In this document: one piece after another, positions 1 to 10,110 of the stretch
How positions within the stretch are numbered: the stretch's first letter is position 1
How the letters are laid out: each line of letters begins with the position of its first letter
Source: Astragalus membranaceus
Lineage: Eukaryota > Streptophyta > Magnoliopsida > Fabales > Fabaceae
Reading direction: 5' to 3'
Assembly: GCA_039519185.1 (NCBI GenBank)
Contig: CM076854.1
Location: forward strand, 151,861,402 to 151,925,401
DNA length: 64,000 bases
Notes under the pieces: model-generated
Told to the model about the DNA's origin: nothing
Database searches by the model: none
The model's input: the letters and a program-made list of their open reading frames with translations, nothing else
Made by a program: the position numbers and the translations under genes

Positions 1-250
1 GGGTACCTGCAGACACTCCGATGCCAAAGTCAACAATCAGAAGTCAGTGAAGGGTACAAATGAGTAAAACATATCTGGATATATGGGTTGGACCTGTATT
101 TATAGATGTGGGCGAGTGGAGACGATTCTAATGTATCAGAGCCGTTGGATTCGAGCTTGGCGATCCGGACCGTTGATCTGGATCCGCAGGTGAATCTCCC
201 GTGTTGGGTCGGATCTTCATGCGGATTGGGGCTTTTGGCCTTGTCTGGAA
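1..250 (-). mobile_element. Tat-type LTR fragment, cut by the window edge
   Basis: Read on the minus strand, this stretch has a TATA box (TATAAATA, plus-strand 98-105) followed about 80-100 bp later by a GGAGTGTCTGCAGGTACCC motif. The same arrangement recurs on the plus strand at 63440-63560. TATA box followed by the GCAGGTACC motif is the U3/R layout of the Tat-like LTRs in this window. The left end is cut by the window, and similarity to the other LTRs fades near 250, so neither terminus is seen. No coding sequence is present. Confidence 0.55.
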
Positions 251-792
251 CTTATCAAAATAAGTATCTATAAATTTTCTTACAAATATGCTTATGCAAA
301 AATGTTCAGTCCCCGTGTGGTATGTTATTACTCCTAAAATTTTATCCAAAATTGAAACATTCTCATGTTTAGTTTGTATAATTATTTCTTTTTTTACTTA
401 AGCATATTCTTTTAACTTGATATCAGAAAATAAATTGTTTTTTAACTTATTGACTATATTGTTAATCTTGGCTCAGTATGGTGAAAAATATTTATAATAC
501 TGAGAGAGATAAATATTATTTTAAATTGAATAAAAAATGGAGAGGGTTGTGTATGGCGTGCTTCATCTTGTAACATTGAGTATGGTTGATATCTAATTTT
601 AGCATAATTTGTGTTTATCACTCTCCTACAACAACAATAATAATGATGATCTGTTGTTAAAAATGTCAATCTCAATTCTTGTTTATCACAACACTTTTGC
701 AACTAATATTTTACGCTCATGCATGTATAAAGTTCGCAAGAGTGGACTTGTTACATTATATTTTATGCTCACGAAGGGACACGACTATGAGG
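251..792. other. AT-rich spacer, no gene seen
   Basis: The short ORFs here have no recognisable domains. The right end (about 770-801) continues beyond the Mutator-like insertion at 1987, so this is the host sequence into which that element inserted. Part of it may belong to the LINE-like remnant described at 1987-2420. Confidence 0.5.
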
Positions 793-801
793 TTTCTCAA
801 A

Positions 802-1986
802 GGCAGAATAGCACTTTTGGTCCTTTATCTTTGCTCCAAATTTCACTTTGGTCCTTTATCTTTTTTTTGGTCCGTTTTGGTCCTTTATCTTTCATTTTCG
901 TTTCACTTTGGTCCTTTATCTTTTTTTTGATCCGTTTTGGTCCTTTATCTTTCATTTCGTTTCATTTTGGTCCCTCACGTTATTATTTAATTCAATTAAA
1001 ACATTAAAACAATTAAAACAATTAATTCAATTAAAACAATTAAAAAAATAAAACATAAACCCCCCTCCCACCGTCCACCACCATCCACCACCACCCACCA
1101 CCGTCAACCACCACCCACCACCACCACCTCCCAAACCCAGATCTGCGCATCTTCACTGTTCTCCTCCCCCCTCGTTTTCCCACTACAGCAATGGAAAGGG
1201 AAGTCGATCTGGAAAAGCAAACAGATCTAGAAAATGCAAACGAAATTGTAATAACGAAAATGGGTTTCGATGCGCAGATGGGTTTCGATTTCGTTTCGCA
1301 AATGAAGATGCGCAGATGGAAAATGTCTGGAAAATGCAACGCAAATGAAGATGCGCAGATGGGTTTCGATTTCGTTTCGCAACGCAACGCAAACAGATCT
1401 GATTTCGTTTCGCAATGCAACGCAACGCAAACAGTTCTGATTTCGTTTCGTTTCTAAGATACCATTTCGTTTCTTCATGGTATGGATTTCGATTCTGTTC
1501 TTCATGTTATGGGTTTCGATTCTGTTCTTAAGGTTGCAATCCCAACGCAAATGAAGATGTGCAGAGAGAGAGAGAGAGTGAGGGGGGGAGGGGTTAACGG
1601 TGGTGGGGGAGGGGCGACGGTGGGGGGAGGAGAACAGTGAAGATGCGCAGATCTGGGTTTGGGAGGTGGTGGTGGTGGGTGGTGGTTGACGGTGGTGGTG
1701 GATGGTGGTGGACGGTGGGGGGGGGGGGTTATGTTTTATTTTTTTTAATTGTTTTAATTTAATTAATTGTTTTAATTGTTTTAATGTTTTAATTGAATTA
1801 AATAATAACGTGAGGGACCAAAATGAAACGAAATGAAAGATAAAGGACCAAAACGGATCAAAAAAAAGATAAAGGACCAAAGTGAAACGAAAATGAAAGA
1901 TAAAGGACCAAAACGGACCAAAAAAAAGATAAAGGACCAAAGTGAAATTTGGAGCAAAGATAAAGGACCAAAAGTGCTATTCTGCC
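802..1986. mobile_element. Non-autonomous Mutator-like element (MULE) with ~250 bp inverted ends
   Basis: The element starts GGCAGAATAGCAC and ends with the reverse complement GTGCTATTCTGCC. It is flanked by a perfect 9 bp duplication TTTCTCAAA (793-801 and 1987-1995); a 9 bp target duplication is the hallmark of the Mutator superfamily. The inverted arms run about 802-1055 and 1735-1986 and are themselves built of short repeats of a TTTGGTCCTTTATC core. The interior has GGTGG/CCACC-rich blocks and a repeated segment containing GATGGGTTTCGATTTCG (1260-1450). ORFs rich in Phe and Leu in the arms are by-products of the T-rich repeat. No transposase is present, so it would need enzyme from elsewhere. 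Confidence 0.88.
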
Positions 1987-2420
1987 TTTCTCAAAAGTGC
2001 TCTGAGGAAGTTGAACAACTGTGGAGATATGAAAGGGGTTGATGGAGTACACGATATAGACCCACATGAGGAAATGATGTGCGTTAGGGGTTACTTCTAG
2101 GTTTGCATGAAGGAATAAATTGTGCTAGAGAATTATCACTTGCATAGAGACTATGCATCGAGCCCCCATTCTTGCCTAAAATTGGGCTTCACGACATGGA
2201 CTTAATGTTTGGACATTTTCAATTTTATTAGCTCATTCGAGCCCCCGTAAGGGTTGGGCACCCCTTGTGCTCCCTTCAATGAAATTATTGTTTATCTAAA
2301 AACAAAATTATTAGCTCATTCGAGCCCCCGTAATTATTGATTTTCCAATATTCAATATTGTGTATTTATAAATAATCTTAAAGAATTACTAATTACTGAA
2401 ATAATATAAATATTTCACAG
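1987..2420 (+). mobile_element. LINE-like 3' tail (tentative)
   Basis: Around 2240-2310 there is a GGGTTGGGCACCCC motif, then TGCTCCCTTCAATG and an A-rich run. This resembles the 3' untranslated end of plant L1-type LINEs. A phrase in GAGCCCCCGTAA occurs twice (about 2236 and 2320). No reverse transcriptase is preserved. The assignment is from memory of such tails and is weak. Confidence 0.3.
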
Positions 2421-2740
2421 TGTTCTGTACCGTATCTCTTAATCTATGTCCGATCCGAGATAGTTGGTAGTAGTAGGTCTTGATCAACCGAGCTCCGTTC
2501 CGATCCGAGGTGGGGTGGTACCTGCAAAGACAATAAGTGAATTGATTGCAGACAAGAATGTTGGTAAATGTGCATACCTTGGGCAATGCATTTAATGCTT
2601 TAATTATAGAGTCAAAAGTGTGTTTGACCTAATCAATTGGAACCGTTAGATCAAGGGTTTGGATCTCAATCGTTGGTTCATGGACTTGCCCTTGACATTG
2701 GGCCTTAGCAAATAAAAGAGGCGTGGCCCAATCTGTAACA
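2421..2740 (-). repeat. 3' LTR of the Tat element
   Basis: The plus strand reads TGTTCTGTACC at 2421 and ends ATCTGTAACA at 2740, so both ends have the TG...CA form. On the minus strand it starts TGTTACAG and ends GGTACAGAACA, the same end as the LTR at 63620-63630. It contains GCAGGTACC, shared with the other Tat LTRs here. A polypurine tract abuts its 5' side (2741-2753). At about 320 bp it is short for this lineage. The expected target duplication at its other end cannot be tested because the element's 5' end is lost. Confidence 0.75.
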
Positions 2741-2753
2741 GTTGCCCCCCAAG
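2741..2753 (-). other. Polypurine tract of the Tat element
   Basis: The minus strand reads CTTGGGGGGCAAC immediately before the TG that opens the 3' LTR. A purine tract here is where plus-strand DNA synthesis is primed during reverse transcription. Its position, exactly adjacent to the LTR boundary, supports both calls. Confidence 0.7.
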
Positions 2754-3117
2754 TCGGATCGCCTTGGGGCGAGCTTGACTTGAGATCTTTTTCGGGCTGA
2801 GCTATCTTTGAATGCGATGGTCGACAAACGCGGCAACCTTCCTTAAGGCCGGGCTTATACCTTCAAGAGTTTATGCCTCTTACCTCGGATAACGGGGATC
2901 CAGTTCTCGGGTCAGAGCTTATTCCAGGGTCGGACTTGCGCCGAGGGTGTCTGCCCCCTGCCTCGGAGTGCCAGAGATCCGGACCTTACGTAGGGTTCGA
3001 CTACGAGCTTAGACGGGCTTTACGCAAGCTTGAATTTGATGGTTTGATCAACGCGGCGACCTTCCTCAAGGTCGGGCTTATACCTTCAAGGGTTTCTGCC
3101 CTTAACCTCGGAATAAC
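2754..3117. other. Tat 3' non-coding region with internal repeats, split by a solo LTR
   Basis: This region continues at 8164-8430 after the inserted solo LTR. A phrase containing GGGCTTATACCTTCAAG recurs at about 2847 and 3075, with a diverged third copy near 8185. CCTCGGAATAAC at 3106-3117 is the duplicated target of the insertion. No protein is recognisable; the short plus-strand ORF at 2873-3145 crosses the insertion boundary and is not a gene. Confidence 0.6.
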
Positions 3118-4477
3118 TGTTGTACGAAAAGGTGATATTAAATAAGCATGTGCAAGTATACACAATCGTACCAAGTAATATAAAGTAAGTAAAGTTCGTT
3201 CCCACGAGGATTGGAATTAATTTAAGAGTTTAAGCACTTAGTAACTTAATGAAACAAGTTGAGTAACAAATAAACATGTAGTTGTGTAAATATAATAAGT
3301 TGAGGTAAAACAGTAATGGATGTGAAAGGTATTTAAGAGTGAGTTGGATAGCTCAATAAGTAAGTAAATTCCCAAGAGTAGTTTTCTATAATATTAGACG
3401 CTGTAGCGTTAAGCGCTGTAGCGCTACAATGTCAACAGACGCTGTAGCGGCATGGTAGCGTGCCTTTCAGTCACTATCGTCAGGGTTATGTTACAAGACT
3501 CCTATGTCTAGGTTCTAAATAAGTTTTACCCCAGTATATTAAGTTCTTACAGCGTTGCCTTATGAACTATACTCCCCTATGTCTAGAGTTAAGTAGTACT
3601 TCACTTAAATGTCTTTAATTGGCTTTTGCTCATATCATCCCTTGAGTTCTTCTTTGTGAACCATGTCTGTACCCACAAAGCCCCTTTATTTTAGTTGATC
3701 ATTCCCAAAACAAAGTTGAAAGCATTATGACACAATGAATGAAACGCAAACATCTTAGTATTATGTATAAGCTACTCAAGGTTCATTACAAACATAAAGA
3801 GAATCCAACTACAAGGTGATTAGCTCATAACAAGCTTCATCATCACAATATAAACAACAAAGCTTATAATACCGTAAGTAGACAAGAGGAGAGAGGTTGC
3901 ACAAGATGCACTCCAATGATCCCAAGTCATGTACGTGGATGAGGCTTGGTGTGAGCTTCTCTTCAATGAAATCTCAAACGAAAAACTAAACTTAAAAGCT
4001 TAAGAAATGGAATAACAATGGAGGGAAGACTATGTTGTCAAGATAGTTTTCTTTCTCTCTAAGTTAAACCCCTTTCTACGTATGTGTGTGTGAATATCTA
4101 TTAGTGTCCCTAGCTCATGAAGATGATGGACTAGATATTCTCTCAAAATATATTATCCTAATTAGATATTATCCATAAAGCTACTTTACAAAAGTGATCA
4201 CGATTGAGAATCATCAACTATCACATGGGTTCCATTTAGGAGGCGCCAAGTGTAGTTTAGCATCCACTTGGAAGTCAAAATGTCAAGCTGAGAAGAAGAG
4301 ATAAGGGTGATGACTCATCGTTTCATCAAGTGGTCACACAAATATCCCAATGGCCAGCCGCCTTATAACGCTGTAGCGTCTCCTTGATAGCATACCGCTG
4401 CAGCACTAAGGCAAAACATCAAACATATTCACAAAGGCATTGATTATGCCCAAGGTTTAGGGAAATGACTTATAACC

Positions 4478-7400
4478 TGTATCAACTATCTCTTTAATCA
4501 AAACACCCACTACCAAAAATACCAAACTACCCTTTTCTTAAATCTCTTCAATTATCTCTTTAATCAAAACACCCACTACCAAAAATACCAAACTACCCTT
4601 TTCTTAAATCAATCAACTATCTCTTTAATCAAAACACCCACTACCAAAAATACCAAACTACCATTTTCTTAAATCTCTTCTCTTTAATCAAAACACCCAC
4701 TACCAAAAATACCAAACTACCATTTTCTTAAATCTCTTCAACTATCTCTTTAATCAAAACACCCACTATCCTTTTCTTAAAACACCCACTAACAAAAATA
4801 CCAAACTACCTTTTTCTTAAATCTCTTCAACTATCTCTTTAATCAAAACACCCACTACCAAAAATACCAAACTACCATTTTCTTAAATCAATCAATCATC
4901 AACTATCTCTTTAATCAAAACATCCACTACCAAAAATACCAAACTACCCTTTTCTTAAATCAATCAATCAACTATCTCTTTAATCAAAACACACACTGCC
5001 AAAAATACCAAACTACCCTTATCTTAAATCAATCAATCAACTATCTCATTAATCAAAACACCCACTACCAAAAATACCAAACTACCATTTTCTTAAATCT
5101 CTTCAACAATCTCTTTAATCAAAACACCCACTACCAAAAATACCAAACTACCATTTTCTTAAATCTCTTCAACTATCTCTTTAATCAAAACACCCACTAC
5201 CAAAAATACCAAACTACCCTTTTCTTAAATCAATCAACTATCTCTTTAATCAAAACACCCACTACCAAAAATACCAAACTACCATTTTCTTAAATCTCTT
5301 CTCTTTAATCAAAACACCCACTACCAAAAATACCAAACTACCCTTTTCTTAAATCTCTTCAACTATCTCTTTAATCAAAACACCCACTACCCTTTTCTTA
5401 AAACACCCACTACCAAAAATACGAAACTACCATTTTCTTAAATCTCTTCAACTATCTCTTTAATCAAAACACCCACTACCAAAAATACCAAACTACCCTT
5501 TTCTTAAATCAATCAATCATCAACTATCTCTTTAATCAAAACACCCACTACCAAAAATACCAAACTACCTTTTTCTTAAATATCTTCAACTATCTCTTTA
5601 ATCAAAACACCCACTACCAAAAATACCAAACTACCCTTTTCTTAAATCAATCAATCAACTATCTCTTTAATCAAAACACCCACTACCAAAAATACCAAAC
5701 TACCCTTTTCTTAAATCAATCAATCAACTATCTCTTTAATCAAAACACCCACTACCAAAAATACCAAACTACCCTTTTCTTAAATCAATCAATCAACTAT
5801 CTCTTTAATCAAAACACCCACTACCAAAAATACCAAACTACCCTTTTCTTAAATCAATCAACTATCTCTTTAATCATCAACTATCTCTTTAATCAAAACA
5901 CTCACTACCAAAAATACCAAACTACCCTTTTCTTAAATCTCTTCAACTATCAACTATCAACTATCTCTTTATCAACTATCTCTTTCATCAAAACACCCAC
6001 TACCAAAAATACCAAACTACCCTTTTCTTAAACCTCTTCAACTATCTCTTTAATCAAAACACCCACTACCAAAAATACCAAACTACCATTTTCTTAAATC
6101 AATCAACTATCTCTTTAATCAACTATCTCTTTAATACCCACTACCAAAAATACCAAACTACCATTTTCTTAAATCTCTTCAACTATCAACTATCTATTTA
6201 TCAACTATATCTTTAATCAAAACACCCACTACGAAAAATACCAAACTACCCTTTCTTAAATCAATCAACTATCTCTTTAATCAAAACACCCACTACCAAA
6301 AATACCAAACTACCCTTTTCTTAAATCTCTTCAATCAACTATCTCTTTATCAACTATCTCTTTAATCAAAACACCCACTACCAAAAATACCAAACTACCC
6401 TTTTCTTAAATCTCTTCAACTATCAACTATCTCTTTATCAACTATCTCTTTCATCAAAACACCCACTACCAAAAATACCAAACTACCCTTTTCTTAAATC
6501 TCTTTAATCAAAACACCCACTACCAAAAATACCAAACTACCCTTTTCTTAAATCTCTTCAATCAACTATCTCTTTATCATCTATCTCTTTAATCAAAACA
6601 TCCACTACCAAAAATACCAAACTCCCCTTTTCTTAAATCTCTTCAACTATCAACTATCTCTTTCATCAAAACACCGACTACCAAAAATACCAAACTACCC
6701 TTTTCTTAAATCTCTTCAACTATCTCTTTAATCAAAACACCCACTACCAAAAATACCAAACTACCCTTTTCTTAAATCAATCAACTATCTCTTTAATCAA
6801 AACACCCACTACCAAAAATACCAAACTACCATTTTCTTAAATCTCTTCAACTATCTCTTTAATCAAAACACCTACTACCAAAAATACCAAACTACCTTTT
6901 TATTAAATCAATCAACTATCTCTTTAATCATCAACTATCTCTTTAATCAAAACACCCACTACCAAAAATACCAAACTACCCTTTTCTTAAATCTCTTCAA
7001 TTATCTCTTTAAGAAAAACACCCACTACCAAAAATACCAAACTACCCTTTTCTTAAATCAATCAACTATCTCTTTAATCAAAACACCCACTACCAAAAAT
7101 ACCAAACTACCATTTTCTCAAATCTCTTCAACTATCTCTTTAGTCAAAACACCCACTACCAAAAATACCAAACGACCCTTTTCTTAAATCAATCAACTAT
7201 CTCTTTAATCATCAACTATCTCTTTAATCAAAACACCCACTACCAAAAATACCAAACTACCCTTTTCTTAAATCTCTTCAACTATCAACTATCTCTTTAT
7301 CAACTATCTCCTTAATCAAAACACCCACTACCAAAAATACCAAATTACCCTTTTCTTAAATCTCTTCAAATATCTCTTTAAGAAAAACACCCACTACCAA

Positions 7401-7728
7401 AAATACCAAACTACCCTTTTCTTAAATCAATCAACTACTCTTTAATCAAAACACCCACTACCAAAAATACCAAACTACCCTTTTCTTAAATCTCTTCAAC
7501 TATCAACTATCTATTTATCAACTATCTCTTTAATCAAAACACCCACTACCAAAAATACCAAACTACCCTTTTCTTAAATCTCTTCAACTATCAACTATCT
7601 ATTTATCAACTATCTCTTTAATCAAAACACCCACTACCAAAAATACCAAACTACCCTTTTCTTAAATCAATCAACTATCTCTTTAATCAATCAACTACCA
7701 AAAATACCAAACTACCCTTTTCTTATTT
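4478..7728 (+). repeat. 3.2 kb minisatellite, unit about 57-68 bp
   Basis: About fifty imperfect units run head to tail. Each contains TCTCTTTAATCAAAACACCC, then ACTACCAAAAATACCAAAC, then a TACCCTTTTCTTAAAT stretch, joined by variable linkers made of TCAATCAACTA or CTCTTCAACTA. Unit length varies mainly in these linkers, and higher-order blocks recur. No ORF longer than 60 codons runs through it. There are no unique spacers between constant repeats, so it is not a CRISPR array. It lies upstream of, and probably inside, the Helitron whose 3' end is at 8049. Confidence 0.92.
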
Positions 7729-8019
7729 TGAATTACAACGGGGAAACGCTACATATTGTTCGTATAATTTCATTACTGATAAAATATTATAAATATTTAT
7801 TTCATTTAAAAATACTATAAAGATATTTGACTAAAAGCTTATAAATTAGCTTTAATATTCAAAATTATTTTTAAAATATTTGGTGGAATGTTGCACATTG
7901 TCAGAATAATTATTTTATATTCTAATTTTGAGTTACAACTGGAAATTTTTACATGTTGTTGGAATAATTTCATTAACGAGAAAATGTTGCAACTCTATTT
8001 ATACAAACAACACAATCTC

Positions 8020-8049
8020 ACCTGTGCGTATGCACGGGTATACTGCTAG
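8020..8049 (+). mobile_element. Helitron 3' terminus
   Basis: A hairpin, ACCTGTGCG facing TGCACGGGT (8020-8039), is followed 6 bp later by CTAG (8046-8049) and then T. A short GC-rich hairpin just before CTRR, inserted before T, is the Helitron 3' signature. The element would extend leftward. Its 5' TC end is not certain; a start near the minisatellite is possible because every unit carries A followed by TCTCTTTAAT. Confidence 0.7.
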
Positions 8050-8430
8050 TTTGCTCTAATAATCACATATTCACATATTTAAGTACTAAAATTACTTGAG
8101 AAGTGAGCTTGACTTAAGTATTAAGAGCATAAATAACCTATATAAAATAGAGTTATCAATAACCGGGGTCCAGACTCTGAGGCCGGGCTTGTATTTTCAT
8201 GAGTGTCTTCCCCCAGCTTCGGAGTGTCCATTAAGTGAGTATTGAGTGATTCAAGGTGCCAATTCAATGATGGCACTTCGATTCCCGAGCCTGACAACGG
8301 TGTCATTGATAGGGCGCGTTGTTCGATGGCGGCTGCCATAATGATGGCGCTTCGTCTCAGGCGTGCGTCATAGATGCTATCGATTGGACGTGCCTCTTAG
8401 GTTCAGGCCCAATTCGTAGCCCTTGGCCCT

Positions 8431-8442
8431 CTATATATATAT
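8431..8442 (+). promoter_or_regulatory. TATA box upstream of the antisense extra ORF
   Basis: CTATATATATAT sits 80-90 bp upstream of the first codons of the plus-strand extra ORF and about 5.7 kb from the 3' LTR. Its spacing and orientation suit a private promoter driving the ORF against the direction of gag-pol. Regulatory function is inferred from position only. Confidence 0.4.
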
Positions 8443-9713
8443 GGGTGTAACTCACATTCATTTATCGATCTTAACATTGTCATTCCGTGCTTTCATTTCT
8501 GAGTATCCGATCTAGCATACCGTGGCGAGAGTCTCTTTGTTCCAGTGGAGTGAGATCATCAAGGCTCAGAAACAAGTTCAGCTTCGTCAAGCTTTTGATA
8601 TCCGAGGTTCGTGCCTTTTTATTTTTGCCTTGCCTTTTTGCTTTGGCTGGGACTTTCCCCAGCCCGTCTTTGTTTATATAGGGTGGGGGTCGTCAGGTCG
8701 GGTTCCGACTTGGTCGTGGAACCACTTGCATGCCCTCATTCCTGCAGGTCCGACCTAGCTGGGACGAAACAAACCCCCAGGGTCGTCAACGTTGACCGTC
8801 CAAATATCGCAAAACTGATGGCTTTCGATCCAAATACCTCGGGAAGTACCCGCGCTGAAAAATCGGATCAGTAGAACCTGAGGTCCAAGAGCATCTTAAT
8901 TCTGCTCCCAATAGCCAAGCGGATGACAACCTTCGTGTCGAAGATCGCTCTCCGGAGGTTCCAAGCAACGAGCTGATAGAGGAGGACCAACCACGTGAGG
9001 ACCGATCTGAGGATGAGGTGGTTGGAGAGTCGGAATCCTCTGACTCAAACCAAACTGAGGATCAAGGGAGCACCAATTCCCTTGGGTCCAAAGACATTGA
9101 GCCCGGATTCGAAGCTGGCTCTGGAGGCGGAGAGGGAAGCCAAGACAACATCACCGGATCCGATGAATATTCCAGCACTGGGGTCGGGCTGATTGACGTA
9201 CCCTTACTACTGCCTTTATCGACCCCTCGTGAATATTCATGGGTGTCCGAGTCATTAAAGGCGATATGATCTCAGTACAAGGCAGGCAAGGACATGAGTA
9301 AATTCGCTCATCTGATATCGGGAAAAAGAGGACAAATTTGGAACGTGAAGGGCATGAAAAGTGAGCAGCATGTCGCCGTGTGGGCTTTTGCTCTTAAGTT
9401 TGTGGATACCTTGTATTGCAGGTAAACTAATATTGCAGGATATGTTTTTATGATGAAAAAGACAAAGCCAAAGTTAATAAAAGTGGCAAAACATCAAAGT
9501 CACAATCCAAGACAAACAAGCTCAAGAATTGAAGATTAGTTTAAGGGTAGTCCTTAAATACAAGGGTAGTCCTTAGGGTTTGGGTGTGTCTTAGGAAAAA
9601 GTGTGAGCTCTTTCGAAGGTCAGGTCGTCTCGCAAAGTCACACACACTCACAAGTTTTTCAAAGATGCATGCATACTTACGTAAACATTCTTATCATCTT
9701 TAAAAACATAGAA

Positions 9714-10062
9714 ATCGATTTCTTCATGCATAAACATACATCAAAATCGATTTTCAGGTCAATCAGAAAAGGAAGAATCGATTGTCAGGTCATGTAGTTT
9801 CATTGCATAAATCGATTTTCAGGCCAAACCTTTGTAAACAAAGAATCGATTCACACACTTTTAAACTAAGCTGAGAATCGATTCCTACATGTCTCAGGCA
9901 AGCTGAGAATCGATTCATACAAGTTTTAACTTAGTAAAGAATCGATTCCTAGCCCTCCGTGGATCTCAAGAATCGATTGTCCCTATTTTCCAAACAAGTC
10001 AAAATCGATTCCTCACTTAAATGAATCGATTCCTAGATCCATTTCAATAGCAAAGAATCGAT
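9714..10062 (+). repeat. Twelve ATCGAT cores at ~32 bp spacing in LTR U3
   Basis: ATCGAT starts at 9714, 9746, 9777, 9811, 9845, 9877, 9909, 9941, 9972, 10004, 10025 and 10057. Steps are 31-34 bp, apart from one of 21 bp. The core usually sits in AATCGATT, often as GAATCGATTC, while the sequence between cores is strongly diverged. The last core is about 47 bp upstream of the TATA box. The spacing matches whole helical turns (3 turns near 31.5 bp, 2 turns near 21 bp), as expected for binding sites on one face of the DNA. That function is inferred. Confidence 0.85.
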
Positions 10063-10103
10063 TCCTTCAAATATTTCAACGTGAGATTTAGTTTTTCAAA
10101 ACC

Positions 10104-10110
10104 TATAAAT
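10104..10110 (+). promoter_or_regulatory. TATA box of the copia LTR
   Basis: CCTATAAATAGAGG is a strong plant core promoter sequence. It follows the ATCGAT array and precedes a leader containing the four GTGGGGTATC copies, so it marks the U3/R boundary region and fixes the LTR's plus orientation. Confidence 0.7.

Larger units (their letters stand above)
3118..8158. mobile_element. 5.0 kb solo LTR inserted in the Tat element
   Basis: The sequence opens TGTTGTACG (3118) and ends GAGTTATCA (8158), and is flanked by the 5 bp duplication ATAAC (3113-3117 and 8159-8163). This is an LTR-type insertion with no internal region, i.e. a solo LTR left by LTR-LTR recombination. Its right end is related to a fragment inside gag at 20426-20516. 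Much of its length is later insertion: a 3.2 kb minisatellite and a Helitron 3' end. The left part (3130-4470) carries several GCTGTAGCG motifs (about 3410-3455 and 4370-4400). The family is not identified. Confidence 0.75.

Noticed and set aside
848..1051. Phe/Leu-rich 'membrane protein' ORFs (also 29694, 30482, 42573, 43398)
   Set aside because: They are translations of the T-rich MULE arm repeat, present on both arms and both strands, with no family signal.
4478..7728. Regular repeats that could suggest a CRISPR array
   Set aside because: Units are tandem and contiguous, with no unique spacers, no cas genes, and a plant nuclear context.
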